From contig NZ_CP125380.1 of NCBI RefSeq assembly GCF_034009455.1, positions 4,787,501 through 4,851,500 of the forward strand: 64,000 nucleotides of DNA, given 5' to 3'. Source of the DNA: Pseudomonas sp. P5_109. Its GTDB lineage: Bacteria; Pseudomonadota; Gammaproteobacteria; Pseudomonadales; Pseudomonadaceae. Below are positions 8,191-16,701 of the stretch, one piece after another. Position 1 is the stretch's first letter. Each line of letters starts with the position of its first letter. The notes below the pieces were generated by a model. The model was not told the DNA's origin. It did no database searches and saw only the letters and a list, made by a program, of their open reading frames with translations. Made by a program: the position numbers and the translations under genes.

Positions 8191-9017
8191 CCGCGGGCCT
8201 CCTGAAAAAATGCCAGGCACTGGCGGTTGAACAGATCACGGTGCTCGACCTGCACCCAATGCCCGCACTCGCTGAGCATCACGAAACGGATGCTGGTGCA
8301 GTTTTCAAGCATGGTCTGGGCACCGGAGGACGGGCAGAACTTGTCGTTCATGCCCCAGAAGCCGAGGATCGGGCACTGCAGTTCGGCCAGGCGCGACGTC
8401 ATGTTCGGCACCTGCATGGTCGACAGCACACACACCGGTTGCTGTTGCACCACGGCAACGCGCTCGTTGACCGTTTCGTCGCTGATCAGGGTTTCGTCGA
8501 ACAGTTGCAGGGCCAGCAGGCGACGCATGCCCGCCGCATCGTTCAGCTCACCCTTGGCGAAGGCCGCGCCCATTTTCTGGATGCCTTCCATCTGCAGGTA
8601 ATACTGTTCTTTCTCCATCAGGCCACCGGGCGCCATCAGCACCAGACGGCTGACACGCTGCGGTTGGTCGAGGGCCAGTTTGATCGCGATCGCACCGCCC
8701 AGGGAGTTGCCGACCAGCACGCAGCGCTGGATGTCCAGGGCGTCGAGCAGACCGCTCAGCGCGGCAACGAAAAAGTCCAGGGTGTAGAGGGTGTCGGGTT
8801 TGTCCGAAGCGCCGTAGCCCGGCAAGTCCGGGACGATGACTCGATAGCCGGCTTCGGCAAACTCCGGGTAGTTCTGCTTGAAGTTACTGTGACCGCTGGC
8901 GCCCGGCCCGCTGCCATGGATGAAAATCACCGGCTCGCCATTGCCACCGGTGTCTTTATAGTGCAGCTGCAAACCATCCGGCAGCGTAACGAAGTGCCCT
9001 TGCGCTGAAGCGCCCAT
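8187..9017 (-). CDS. tesD: Meta-cleavage product hydrolase, TesD/HsaD type
   Basis: A 276-residue alpha/beta hydrolase. The oxyanion-hole segment is HGSGPGAS, the nucleophile S105 (GNSLGG), the acid D225 (WGMNDKFCP) and the base H253 (CGHWVQVEH). It hydrolyses the C-C bond of a meta-cleavage product. With KshA and KSI nearby, the expected substrate is the ring-opened 9,10-seco steroid (DSHA type), giving a C5 dienoate and the C/D-ring acid. It is first gene of tesDEFG, 60 nt downstream of palindromic site D. The matching extradiol dioxygenase TesB is not in the window. Confidence 0.9.
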   Translation of the reverse strand: MGASAQGHFVTLPDGLQLHYKDTGGNGEPVIFIHGSGPGASGHSNFKQNYPEFAEAGYRVIVPDLPGYGASDKPDTLYTLDFFVAALSGLLDALDIQRCVLVGNSLGGAIAIKLALDQPQRVSRLVLMAPGGLMEKEQYYLQMEGIQKMGAAFAKGELNDAAGMRRLLALQLFDETLISDETVNERVAVVQQQPVCVLSTMQVPNMTSRLAELQCPILGFWGMNDKFCPSSGAQTMLENCTSIRFVMLSECGHWVQVEHRDLFNRQCLAFFQEARG

Positions 9018-9077
9018 AAGGTGTCCTCCCGGCCTGTTGTTGTACCCGGATTATTCCGAGGGGCCGGGCGCACAACA

Positions 9078-9093
9078 TCGTCCGACAGGACTA
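9078..9093. promoter_or_regulatory. Candidate steroid-regulon operator, site D
   Basis: Read toward tesD the site is TAGTCC-TGTC-GGACGA, arms identical to site C, ending 60 nt from the tesD start. An AATAAT-like -10 candidate lies between the site and the gene. Confidence 0.6.
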
Positions 9094-9099
9094 CACCCC

Positions 9100-9199
9100 T
9101 GTAGGAGCGAGCCTGCTCGCGATGGTCGTCAACGATGACGCTGGATGCCTGACACCCCGCGGTGTTCTCAGGTCCATCGCGAGCAAGCTCGCTCCTACA
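9100..9199. repeat. REPIN-type inverted pair (TGTAGGAGC family)
   Basis: The arms are TGTAGGAGCGAGCCTGCTCG and its near-complement ending GCTCCTACA. The spacer begins GTCGTCAACGATGACGC. It separates sites D and E in the divergent tesD/SDR gap. Confidence 0.92.
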
Positions 9200-9206
9200 A
9201 AGTCTC

Positions 9207-9222
9207 TAGTCTCATCGGACGT
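9207..9222. promoter_or_regulatory. Candidate steroid-regulon operator, site E
   Basis: The site reads TAGTCT-CATC-GGACGT, two arm mismatches from the consensus, and ends 64 nt before the SDR start at 9287. Confidence 0.48.
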
Positions 9223-9286
9223 TGGATTACAGGGACCACAGACCTAGCATCAACGGCATTCCCGAGCGACAAAAAAGAGAATTCCC

Positions 9287-10063
9287 ATGCTTGATCCTAT
9301 GGACTTTCGCGGCAAAGTGGTACTGGTCACCGGCGGTGGCAAAGGCGTCGGGCGTGGCATCAGCCAGCGCTTTCTCGAATGCGGCGCCGAGGTGGTGATC
9401 TGCGGTCGCGAAGCCCCACAGACCTTGCCTGCCAGCGGTGGGCGCGAGGCGTTGTTCGTGGCCTGTGACCTGCGCGATGTCGAACAATCCGCAGGCCTGA
9501 TCGCACAGATCGTCGAGCGCTTCGGCCGCCTCGACGTGCTGGTCAACAACGCCGGAGGCTCGCCGAACGCCGATGCCGCCACGGCCTCGCCGCGCTTCAG
9601 CGAAGCGATCATCCGCCTGAACCTGATCGCGCCCCTGAACCTGTGCCAGCAAGCCAATCAGGTGATGCAAGCCCAGGCCGACGGCGGTGCGATCATCAAC
9701 ATCTGCAGCGTCAGCGCCACCCGCCCTTCCCCCGGCACCGCAGCCTATGGCGCGGCCAAGGCCGGGCTGTTGAACCTGACCACTTCACTGGCGGTGGAAT
9801 GGGCGCCGAAGGTGCGGGTCAACGCCGTGACCGCCGGACTGATTCTCACCGAGCAGGCGGCCATGCATTATGGTGACGATGCCGGTATTGCCCGGGTGGC
9901 GGCGACCATCCCGCTGCAACGCCTGGCGACCCCGGAGGACATTGGCGACACCTGCCTGTACCTGGCCTCGAAGCTGGCCCGTTACGTCAGCGGCGCGGAT
10001 ATCGCGGTGCACGGTGCCGGCGAACGCCCGGCGTTTCTCGATGCAGCCCAATCCCATTCATGA
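9287..10063 (+). CDS. SDR family oxidoreductase
   Basis: A 258-residue classical SDR with cofactor motif TGGGKGVG, NNAGG, active-site Tyr-Lys in YGAAK and the C-terminal VHGAGERPAF. It is transcribed away from tesD, carries box site E upstream, and is followed after 13 nt by the SRPBCC gene, so the two form a small operon facing the large catabolic operon. A hydroxysteroid or hydroxyacyl-CoA dehydrogenase is plausible; the substrate is unknown. The start could also be ATG 9299, but that codon has no ribosome site. Confidence 0.88.
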   Translation: MLDPMDFRGKVVLVTGGGKGVGRGISQRFLECGAEVVICGREAPQTLPASGGREALFVACDLRDVEQSAGLIAQIVERFGRLDVLVNNAGGSPNADAATASPRFSEAIIRLNLIAPLNLCQQANQVMQAQADGGAIINICSVSATRPSPGTAAYGAAKAGLLNLTTSLAVEWAPKVRVNAVTAGLILTEQAAMHYGDDAGIARVAATIPLQRLATPEDIGDTCLYLASKLARYVSGADIAVHGAGERPAFLDAAQSHS

Positions 10064-10076
10064 CAGGAGCCCCGAC

Positions 10077-10574
10077 ATGTCCGCAATTGCCAGCCACAGC
10101 GTACGACTTGAGCTGTCTCCTCAGGTGGCGTGGGCCAAACTGCGCGACCTGAGCCTGGCCCCGCACTATGTGCCGGGGCTCACCGGTTGCCATTTTCACC
10201 CCGGTGCACACGAAGGCGTTGGCGCCAGTCGCCGAGTGCTGCGCAAAGGTGGCCAGTTTTTGGATGAAAGCGTGATGCAATGGCAGGAAGGCACCGGCTT
10301 CGAATTGCTTTTACATAAAGGCACCAATGGCTCGCCCTTCCCGTTTCGCGAAGCCACGTTCAGCTATGCCTTGCAGCCCGAAGGCAATGCGACCCGCATC
10401 ACCCTGCAAATGCGCTACAGCCTGCGCGGTGGCAGGCTGATGGAATTACTTTTGGGAAAAGCCTTCAACAAAGTCGTGCGGCAGATCGCCGAGAACCTCA
10501 AGGCCTACTACGAAACCGGCCGGACACAGAATCCGGATATGACGTTGAGCACCTCCAGCATAGATGTCGTTTGA
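10077..10574 (+). CDS. SRPBCC (START-like) family protein
   Basis: A 165-residue protein of the polyketide-cyclase/START-like helix-grip fold. The N-terminus SHSVRLELSPQVAWAKLRDLS and the C-terminal helix LLGKAFNKVVRQIAENLKAYY (each a partial quote of the domain ends) are typical. These proteins bind hydrophobic ligands such as lipids or steroids. AGGAG lies 7 nt before the ATG, 13 nt after the SDR stop. A ligand-binding or accessory role in steroid handling fits, but no catalytic motif supports a specific reaction. Confidence 0.8.
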   Translation: MSAIASHSVRLELSPQVAWAKLRDLSLAPHYVPGLTGCHFHPGAHEGVGASRRVLRKGGQFLDESVMQWQEGTGFELLLHKGTNGSPFPFREATFSYALQPEGNATRITLQMRYSLRGGRLMELLLGKAFNKVVRQIAENLKAYYETGRTQNPDMTLSTSSIDVV

Positions 10575-10580
10575 CACACC

Positions 10581-10914
10581 GCCATCGCTGGCAAGCCAGC
10601 GCCTACAGGGGATTGCCGCCAAGCACAAATCCCGGGGTCGCCCAATAATCCTGTGGGTGGTTGCAAATACCGGGGTCACCACAAAACCTGTAGGAGCTGG
10701 CTTGCCAGCGATGAAGCCGGCACATCCAACATCAATATTGCCCGACACGCCGCCTTCGCGAGCAAGCCCGCTCCCACAGGGGATTGTGGGTGGTTGCAAA
10801 TACCGGGGTCACCACAAAACCTGTAGGAGCTGGCTTGCCAGCGATGAGGCCGGAACATCCAGCCTCAATGTCGCCTGACACGCCGCCATCACTGGCAAGC
10901 CAGCGCCTACAGGG
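10581..10914. repeat. Composite REP cluster (mixed families)
   Basis: The cluster has five REP arms. A linker (GGTTGCAAATACCGGGGTCA) and a following TGTAGGAGCTGGCTTGCCAG arm occur twice, about 127 bp apart. One inner arm is of the TGTGGGAGCGGG family. It fills the 353-bp convergent gap between the SRPBCC and dehydratase-like genes; no gene is seen there. Confidence 0.9.
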
Positions 10915-10927
10915 ATTGCGGCGGTCG

Positions 10928-11362
10928 TCAGGAACGCGCCACTTCCGAGTGAGCGGTAAAACGGGTGGCGACGATCTTCCATTGACCGGCAACACGCTGG
11001 TAACGGTCCTGATAGAACCCACCCAGCTGCCGCGTCGCCCCGTTCTCGCCATCCAGATTGAAATACCACAAGGCCCAACGGCCCTGGGCCTGGTCCTCGT
11101 TCAGCACCTCGATTTCCGGATTGGCACCATGATGCAGATCGATCACCCGTTCATGGCAAGCCAGTTCGCGGTACAGCGCGACAAAACTGTCGCGCTCACG
11201 AAAGATCCCCAACGGCCCGTAATCGATCAGCACTTCACCTTCGGCAAAGCAGTCGGCAATCACCTCGACCTGCTTGAGGTCGCAGGCGTTGAGGTAACGA
11301 TGCTTGAGCTGGCGGATGTCCTCCAGCGCCTCCAGGCGGGCGATACGCTGTTCCAGATTCAT
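10928..11362 (-). CDS. SnoaL-like (NTF2-fold) protein, bile-acid 7alpha-dehydratase-like
   Basis: A 144-residue SnoaL_4-type protein: LEALEDIRQLKHRYLNACD near the N-terminus, LHHGANPEI, GRWALW, GGFYQDRY and GQWKI near the C-terminus. The layout resembles BaiE 7alpha-dehydratase as I recall it. Y23 and D28 (spacing 5) and H77 align with BaiE catalytic positions, but the later Asp and Arg do not align clearly. It overlaps the KSI gene by 4 nt (ATGA) and ends the catabolic operon. A steroid dehydratase for 7- or 12-hydroxy bile acids is a good hypothesis; a non-catalytic NTF2 protein is the alternative. Confidence 0.78.
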   Translation of the reverse strand: MNLEQRIARLEALEDIRQLKHRYLNACDLKQVEVIADCFAEGEVLIDYGPLGIFRERDSFVALYRELACHERVIDLHHGANPEIEVLNEDQAQGRWALWYFNLDGENGATRQLGGFYQDRYQRVAGQWKIVATRFTAHSEVARS

Positions 11363-11748
11363 GCCGCACCTCGCGCGGTCACGTTGACCTCACTCCAGAA
11401 GGCTTTCATCGAGCGGATCTGGCCGTCGACATTGAACTCCATCACGTCGATCACATGCAGCGAGCACGGTTGCCCGCCCCACTCCATGTCGACCCGGAAC
11501 GGCATCGCGCCGCAACCGTTGAGCGTCGCGCGCACCGGCCCGGTCTGGGTCGCCGAGACGTTCATCGCCCCCAGTCCTTCACGGTAAAAACGCGCGATGG
11601 CGTCGATGCCCTGCAATGGCGCCTGGCCGACCGGGTCTTCAACGGTGGCGTCTTTGGCGTAGAGCGCTAGGATGCCGTCGATATCGCCGGCATCCACCAG
11701 TTCCACATAACGCGCCATGGTCGCCTGGATTTGTTGTGCGCTGATCAT
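11359..11748 (-). CDS. ksi: Steroid delta5-3-ketosteroid isomerase
   Basis: A 129-residue KSI that tracks the P. putida enzyme almost residue for residue as I recall it: MARYVELVDAGDI, DATVEDPVG, NGCGAMPFRV and YWSEVN-like FWSEVN. The catalytic set is complete: Y14, D38 and D101 (equivalent to P. putida Y16, D40, D103). It moves the delta5 double bond to delta4 in 3-ketosteroids without cofactor. It starts directly after the thiolase stop and overlaps the next gene. This is the strongest single proof that the island acts on steroids. Confidence 0.95.
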   Translation of the reverse strand: MISAQQIQATMARYVELVDAGDIDGILALYAKDATVEDPVGQAPLQGIDAIARFYREGLGAMNVSATQTGPVRATLNGCGAMPFRVDMEWGGQPCSLHVIDVMEFNVDGQIRSMKAFWSEVNVTARGAA

Positions 11749-12951
11749 TCAGACCACCTCGAACAAGGCTGCCGCGCCCATGCCGCCACCGATGCACATG
11801 CTCACCACCACGTAACGCAAGCCGCGACGCTGGCCTTCAACCAGCGCATGGCCGACCATGCGCGCCCCGGACATGCCGAACGGATGGCCGATGGAAATCG
11901 CCCCGCCGTTGACGTTCAGGCGCTCGGCCGGAATGCCCAGGGTGTCGCGGCAGTACAGCACCTGACAGGCGAACGCTTCGTTCAACTCCCAGAGGCCGAT
12001 GTGGTCCATGGTCAGGCCGTGGCGCTTGAGCAGCTTGGGAATGGCGTAGATCGGGCCGATGCCCATCTCGTCGGAGTTGCAGCCGGCGACCGCCATGCCG
12101 CGATAGATCCCCAGCGGTTCAAGGCCACGTTTCTCGGCCATTTTCGCGCTCATCAACACCGAGGCCGACGCACCGTCGGACAACTGCGAGGCATTGCCGG
12201 CGGTGATGAAACGCCCCTTTTCGCTCCACTGACCACCCGGCCATACCGGCTCCAGCGCCTTCAGGCTTTGGAGGGTGGTGTCGATGCGGTTGCACTCGTC
12301 GCGCAGCAAGGTGACGGTTTCATAACGGGTTTCGCCGGTGGCCTTGTCGAACAGTGCCTTGCGGCTGGCCAGCGGCGCCAGCTCACGGTCGAAGCGCCCG
12401 GCACTTTGGGCCTGTGCGGTACGCAGCTGGCTCTGGTAGCTGTATTCGTCCTGCTCGTCGCGGGTAATGCCGTAGCGCGCGGAGACGATCTCGGCGGTTT
12501 CGATCATCGGGATATAGGCGTGCGGGTCCAGCTCGATCACCGAACCCGACTGGTTGCGATAGAGATTCTTGTGTTTGTTCTGCACCAGGGAAATCGACTC
12601 CAGGCCACCGGCCACGGCGATGTCGATTTCGTCGCACATGATGCCCTTGGCGGCCATGGCGATACTCATCAGGCCCGACGAGCACTGGCGCTCGACGGCC
12701 ATCCCGGCAACCGATGCCGGCAGGCCGCCGGCAATCGCGCAAAGGCGCCCCAGGTTATAGGACTGCGTACCCTGTTGCGCGGCGGCGCCAATGATCACGT
12801 CGTCCACTTCACCTGGCTCGATGCCGGCGCGGCGCACGGCTTCGCGTACCACATGGCCGCCCAGTTGCGGGGCTTCGGTGTCGTTGAAGGCACCGCGAAA
12901 GGCCTTGCCGATCGGGGTACGGGCGGTCGAAACGATGACGGCTTCTTTCAT
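11749..12951 (-). CDS. Acetyl-CoA acyltransferase (thiolase), steroid-catabolic type
   Basis: A 400-residue thiolase. The nucleophile is C90 in VERQCSSG. NEAFA, GHPFGMSGAR and the C-terminal CIGGGMG carry the remaining active-site residues. GAGG lies before ATG 12951; longer in-frame upstream sequence is noise. Lying in one operon with an IpdE1/E2-like pair, an IpdF-like SDR and a MaoC hydratase, it probably releases acetyl- or propionyl-CoA from a C/D-ring or side-chain CoA ester. FadA6 or FadA5 function cannot be told apart by eye. Confidence 0.9.
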   Translation of the reverse strand: MKEAVIVSTARTPIGKAFRGAFNDTEAPQLGGHVVREAVRRAGIEPGEVDDVIIGAAAQQGTQSYNLGRLCAIAGGLPASVAGMAVERQCSSGLMSIAMAAKGIMCDEIDIAVAGGLESISLVQNKHKNLYRNQSGSVIELDPHAYIPMIETAEIVSARYGITRDEQDEYSYQSQLRTAQAQSAGRFDRELAPLASRKALFDKATGETRYETVTLLRDECNRIDTTLQSLKALEPVWPGGQWSEKGRFITAGNASQLSDGASASVLMSAKMAEKRGLEPLGIYRGMAVAGCNSDEMGIGPIYAIPKLLKRHGLTMDHIGLWELNEAFACQVLYCRDTLGIPAERLNVNGGAISIGHPFGMSGARMVGHALVEGQRRGLRYVVVSMCIGGGMGAAALFEVV

Positions 12952-12980
12952 GCTGGAATCCTCGAAAATGCTGTTGAAGG

Positions 12981-13439
12981 TCAGGCCGGGTAATAGCGAC
13001 TGATGGTGTCGACCACGCAGCCGGGGCGTTCCTCGCCGTCGATTTCGACGCTGACGCGGATGGTCGCCTGCACGCCGCCCTTCACCTCCTCGACCGCGAT
13101 CAGTTGCGCACTGCCACGCACCCGCGAACCGACGCGCACCACCGAAGGAAAGCGCACCCGCTCGCAGCCGTAATTGACGCCCATGGCCAGGCCACGGACC
13201 TCGACGATCTGCGGCAAAAACAGGTTCACCAGCGACAGGCTCAGGTAACCATGGGCAATGCAGGCGCCAAACGGGCCGCTGGCGGCCTTGAGCGGATCGA
13301 CGTGAATCCACTGGTGATCGCCAGTGGCATCGGCGAATTGGTCGATGCGGTCCTGCTCCAGCAGCAGCCAGTCGCTGGCGCCGAGTGATTCGCCAACGGC
13401 CTCGAACAAGGCCATCGGCGTGTCGAAAATACGTGGCAT
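12981..13439 (-). CDS. MaoC-like hot-dog (R)-enoyl-CoA hydratase
   Basis: A 152-residue single hot-dog domain protein with the MaoC hydratase motif FADATGDHQWIHVDP followed by AHGYLSLSL, which contains the catalytic Asp/His. It hydrates 2-enoyl-CoA esters. The start has AGAGGG upstream and lies 2 nt after the SDR stop; the thiolase follows after 29 nt. Expected to act between the acyl-CoA dehydrogenases and the thiolase. Confidence 0.88.
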   Translation of the reverse strand: MPRIFDTPMALFEAVGESLGASDWLLLEQDRIDQFADATGDHQWIHVDPLKAASGPFGACIAHGYLSLSLVNLFLPQIVEVRGLAMGVNYGCERVRFPSVVRVGSRVRGSAQLIAVEEVKGGVQATIRVSVEIDGEERPGCVVDTISRYYPA

Positions 13440-13441
13440 GG

Positions 13442-14224
13442 TCACGCCCTCTGGCTGGACACCGACAACACTTCGCCGGTCATGTAGGAGCTGTAGTCGC
13501 TGGCCAGGAACATCATCACGTTGGCCACTTCCCAGACTTCGGCAGCGCGGCCGAACGCTTCGTTGGCGGCGAGTTGATCGAGTACCGCCTGGGGCGCGGA
13601 TTTGCGCAGGAAATCGTGCAGGGCAATGCTCGGGCTGACCGCATTGACGCGGATGCCGTAGTCGGCGGCCTCGACCGCTGCGCAGCGGGTCAGGGCCATG
13701 ACCCCGGCCTTGGCGGCGGCGTAGTGCGCCTGTTCCTTCTGTGCACGCCAGCCCAGCACCGAGGCGTTGTTGACGATCACCCCGGCACGGCGCTCCATCA
13801 TTTTCGGCAGCATGGCGCGGGTCATGCGCATGGTGCCGGTGAGCGTCACATCGATGACCCGATTCCACTCTTCGTCGGCCATGTCCACCAGCAAGCGCGA
13901 GCCGCCAAGCCCGGCGTTGTTGATCAACACATCGACGCCTTGCAGGTCGCGCTCGGCGCAGGCAACCAGTTGCTGCACCTGGGCTTCGTCGGCGACATTG
14001 CAGACCTGGCCGAAGACTTGTTGCAGCCCGGTGGTTTCGCGGATTTTCAGCACCGCCTCGGCCAACCGGCCTTCATGGATATCGCTGATCATCAGCGCGC
14101 GGCAACCTTCCTCGGCAGCACGCACAGCAGCGGAAAAACCGATCCCGGCCCCCGCCGCCGCGGTGATCAACACCGACTTGCCACGCAGCAGGCCGCGACC
14201 TTCAACATATTGAGGTACAGACAT
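13442..14224 (-). CDS. SDR oxidoreductase, IpdF-like
   Basis: A 260-residue SDR. The cofactor loop is the unusual ITAAAGAGIGFSAA, followed by ISDIHEGRL, NNAG and YAAAK. The TAAAGxGIG and D-x-HE-x-RL text resembles mycobacterial IpdF, which oxidises a hydroxyl on the steroid C/D-ring propanoyl-CoA; this is from memory of the family. AGGAGAG precedes ATG 14224. It sits just after the acyl-CoA dehydrogenase pair, as expected for the C/D-ring pathway. Confidence 0.82.
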   Translation of the reverse strand: MSVPQYVEGRGLLRGKSVLITAAAGAGIGFSAAVRAAEEGCRALMISDIHEGRLAEAVLKIRETTGLQQVFGQVCNVADEAQVQQLVACAERDLQGVDVLINNAGLGGSRLLVDMADEEWNRVIDVTLTGTMRMTRAMLPKMMERRAGVIVNNASVLGWRAQKEQAHYAAAKAGVMALTRCAAVEAADYGIRVNAVSPSIALHDFLRKSAPQAVLDQLAANEAFGRAAEVWEVANVMMFLASDYSSYMTGEVLSVSSQRA

Positions 14225-14237
14225 GAACTCTCTCCTT

Positions 14238-15431
14238 TCAGGCGCGCGGACGCGGCTCTTTGGGCATGCCCAGGGCACGCTCGGCGATGATGTTGCGCTG
14301 GATTTCGTTGCTGCCGCCGTACAGGGTGTCGGCGCGGCTGAACAGGTACAGCGACTGCAAACGGGTCAACTGATAAGGCCCGGCTTCGAGCAGTTCCGCC
14401 TCGGCGCCGAGAACATCCATTGCCAACTTGCCGAGGCTGGCGTGCCAGGTCGACCAGAACAATTTGTAGATGGTCGCCTCTTTGCGCAGCGAACCGTCCT
14501 GGCTACCCGAGAGCATGCGCAGCGAGTTGTAGCGCATGATCCGCAGCCCGCTCCAGGCTTCGGCCAGGCGCTGGCGCAGGATCGGGTCGCGGTCGGCGCC
14601 ATTGGTCTTGGCGATGGCGATGATTTCGTTGAGTTCGTTCTGGAACTGCATCTGCTGGCCAAGAGTCGACACGCCCCGCTCAAAGCCGAGCAGCGCCATG
14701 GCGATCTTCCAGCCTTCGCCCGGCGCGCCGATGATGTTGGCGGCGTCGGTGCGGGCATCGTCGAAAAACACTTCGTTGAATTCCGAGGTGCCGGTCAGTT
14801 GCTCGATCGGTCGTACGGTAATTTCCGCCTGGGCCATCGGCACCAGCAGGAACGACAGGCCACGATGGCCGACGCTGCCCGGCTCGGTGCGGGCGATGAC
14901 AAAGCACCAATCCGATTCGTGGGCCAGGGAAGTCCAGACTTTTTGCCCGTTGATCAGCCATTGGCCGGTCGCTTCATCCAGCGTCGCACGGGTCTTGACG
15001 TTGGCCAGGTCGGAACCGGCGCCCGGCTCGGAATAGCCCTGGCACCAGAACGACGTACCGCTGACGATCCCCGGCAAAAAGCGCTGTTGCTGTTCGAGCG
15101 TGCCGAACGCGGCAATGGTCGGCCCGGCCAGGCCTTCGCCGATATGGCCCATGCGACCGGGGCCGCCAGCGCGGGCATATTCCTCGTGGAAAATAACTTG
15201 CTGGGTGATCGACAGGCCACGCCCGCCATGCTCCGGCGCCCAGCCGACGCAGGTCCAGCCGCCTTCGGCGAGTTTGCGTTCCCAGGCTTTGCGTTCCTCG
15301 GGAAACATGTGCTCATCGCCTGGACCGCCGCGAAAACGCAGGGCCTCGAACTCACCGCAAAGGTTGGCACTCATCCAGTCGGCGACTTCCTGGCGGAAGC
15401 GTTCGTCCTGCTCGCTAAAACTGATTTTCAT
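14238..15431 (-). CDS. Acyl-CoA dehydrogenase, IpdE1 (FadE30)-like subunit
   Basis: A 397-residue acyl-CoA dehydrogenase. Strong marks are TCVGWAPEHGGRGLS, WCQGYSEPGAGSDLAN, INGQKVWTSLAH, TGTSEFNEVFFDDART and FERGVSTLGQQ, closely recalling FadE30. Steroid-catabolic members form alpha2beta2 heterotetramers from two adjacent genes, which matches the neighbour that overlaps by 4 nt (ATGA). GGAGAG precedes ATG 15431. Probable role: dehydrogenation of a C/D-ring CoA intermediate. Confidence 0.88.
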   Translation of the reverse strand: MKISFSEQDERFRQEVADWMSANLCGEFEALRFRGGPGDEHMFPEERKAWERKLAEGGWTCVGWAPEHGGRGLSITQQVIFHEEYARAGGPGRMGHIGEGLAGPTIAAFGTLEQQQRFLPGIVSGTSFWCQGYSEPGAGSDLANVKTRATLDEATGQWLINGQKVWTSLAHESDWCFVIARTEPGSVGHRGLSFLLVPMAQAEITVRPIEQLTGTSEFNEVFFDDARTDAANIIGAPGEGWKIAMALLGFERGVSTLGQQMQFQNELNEIIAIAKTNGADRDPILRQRLAEAWSGLRIMRYNSLRMLSGSQDGSLRKEATIYKLFWSTWHASLGKLAMDVLGAEAELLEAGPYQLTRLQSLYLFSRADTLYGGSNEIQRNIIAERALGMPKEPRPRA

Positions 15432-16600
15432 GGCTGCTCTCCAAGAATCACCGAAGCAATGCGCTCGCGATGCCAGGCCGGTAGCCCGAGGAAACTCTCG
15501 CTGGCGCGGGCGCGCTTGAAGTAGAGGTGCGGGTCGTATTCCCAGGTGAAACCGACGCCACCGTGCAACTGGATCGATTCGGACGCGCAGGAGAAATAGG
15601 TCTCGGAGCACTGCGCCTTGGCCAGCGCCGCCGCTAGCGGCAGTTCGGCCGCGACCTGCGGATCACCCTGCGGGTCGAGGACTTCCTGGGCCACGCAGGC
15701 GGCGTAGTAACTGGCCGAACGCGCGCATTCGACTTGCAGCATCATGTCGGCGGCCCGGTGTTTGAGGGCCTGGAAACTGGCAATCGGGCGACCGAACTGC
15801 TGGCGCTCCTGCATGTAGGCCACGCTGAGGTCGAGTACCTGCTGCGCACCGCCGGTCTGCTCGGCGGCCAGGCCGATGCAGGCCAGTTGCAGGACCCGCT
15901 CAAGGTGCGACCAGCCGTTGCCGAATTCACCCAGCAGGCAGTCGGCTTCGAGGTACAGGCCCTTGAGCTGGATCCGCGCCTGGCGCCGGGTCTGGTCCAT
16001 GGTCGGCAGCATCTGCCGCTCGATGCCGGCCCGCTCCGCGCTCACGGCAAACAGGCTGATGCCCTTTTCGCCAGTGCTTGCGGGTTGCCGCGCGGCAATG
16101 ATCAACAGGTCAGCGCCATGGCCATCGAGCACATGCTTGAGGGTGCCCTCGAGGACAAAGCCGTCGCCCTCGGCCACCACCGTTGCCTGGACGTCGTCGG
16201 CGGACCAGCCATTGGCACTGCTGAACGCCAGGGTCGCGGTCACGCTGCCGTCGGCGATCGACGGCAACCAGCGCTGCTTCTGTTCTTCATTCGCGGCCAG
16301 CAACAGTGCGGGCGTGGCCATGCAGGCGGTGGCGAAAAACGGTGAGCACAGCAAACGCCGGCCCATCTGTTCCAGCAGGATCGTCAGCTCGACAAAGCCG
16401 AGGCCCAGGCCGCCGTAGGTTTCGGGGATATGAATGGCCGGCCAGTACATTTCCTGGCACAGACGCTGCCAGAGGGCTTCGTCGAAACCCCGTTCGCTGA
16501 CCATCGCCGCGCGCACCGCGGCGGAATCCGAGACATCGGCGAGGAAACCCTCGGCCGATGCGCGGATCATTTCCTGTTCGTCGCTGAATGCAAACTCCAT
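15428..16600 (-). CDS. Acyl-CoA dehydrogenase, IpdE2-like partner subunit
   Basis: A 390-residue acyl-CoA dehydrogenase family protein that begins MEFAFSDEQEMIRASAEGFL (a canonical N-terminus). It has GGVGFTWEYDPHLYFKRA near the C-terminus and is more divergent in the middle than its partner, as seen for beta subunits of steroid dehydrogenase heterotetramers. AAGG lies 7 nt before ATG 16600; an in-frame start at 16657 would add 19 low-complexity residues. It is the first gene of the seven-gene catabolic operon. Confidence 0.86.
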   Translation of the reverse strand: MEFAFSDEQEMIRASAEGFLADVSDSAAVRAAMVSERGFDEALWQRLCQEMYWPAIHIPETYGGLGLGFVELTILLEQMGRRLLCSPFFATACMATPALLLAANEEQKQRWLPSIADGSVTATLAFSSANGWSADDVQATVVAEGDGFVLEGTLKHVLDGHGADLLIIAARQPASTGEKGISLFAVSAERAGIERQMLPTMDQTRRQARIQLKGLYLEADCLLGEFGNGWSHLERVLQLACIGLAAEQTGGAQQVLDLSVAYMQERQQFGRPIASFQALKHRAADMMLQVECARSASYYAACVAQEVLDPQGDPQVAAELPLAAALAKAQCSETYFSCASESIQLHGGVGFTWEYDPHLYFKRARASESFLGLPAWHRERIASVILGEQP

Positions 16601-16701
16601 CGCGGCGCCTTCTGCTCGTTTGGCGGGGCGCGCGTGGCGCAACACCCCTTTGAGCATGAAGTTTGGCGCCGCCCGGACGCGGCAGAATCGTTAGCCCTGC
16701 C

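Noticed and set aside
1003..8205. Long frames opposite the steroid genes (for example 6313-8205)
   Set aside because: They are antisense shadows of GC-rich tesF/tesE and other genes; composition is Arg/Gln/His-rich and no domains appear.
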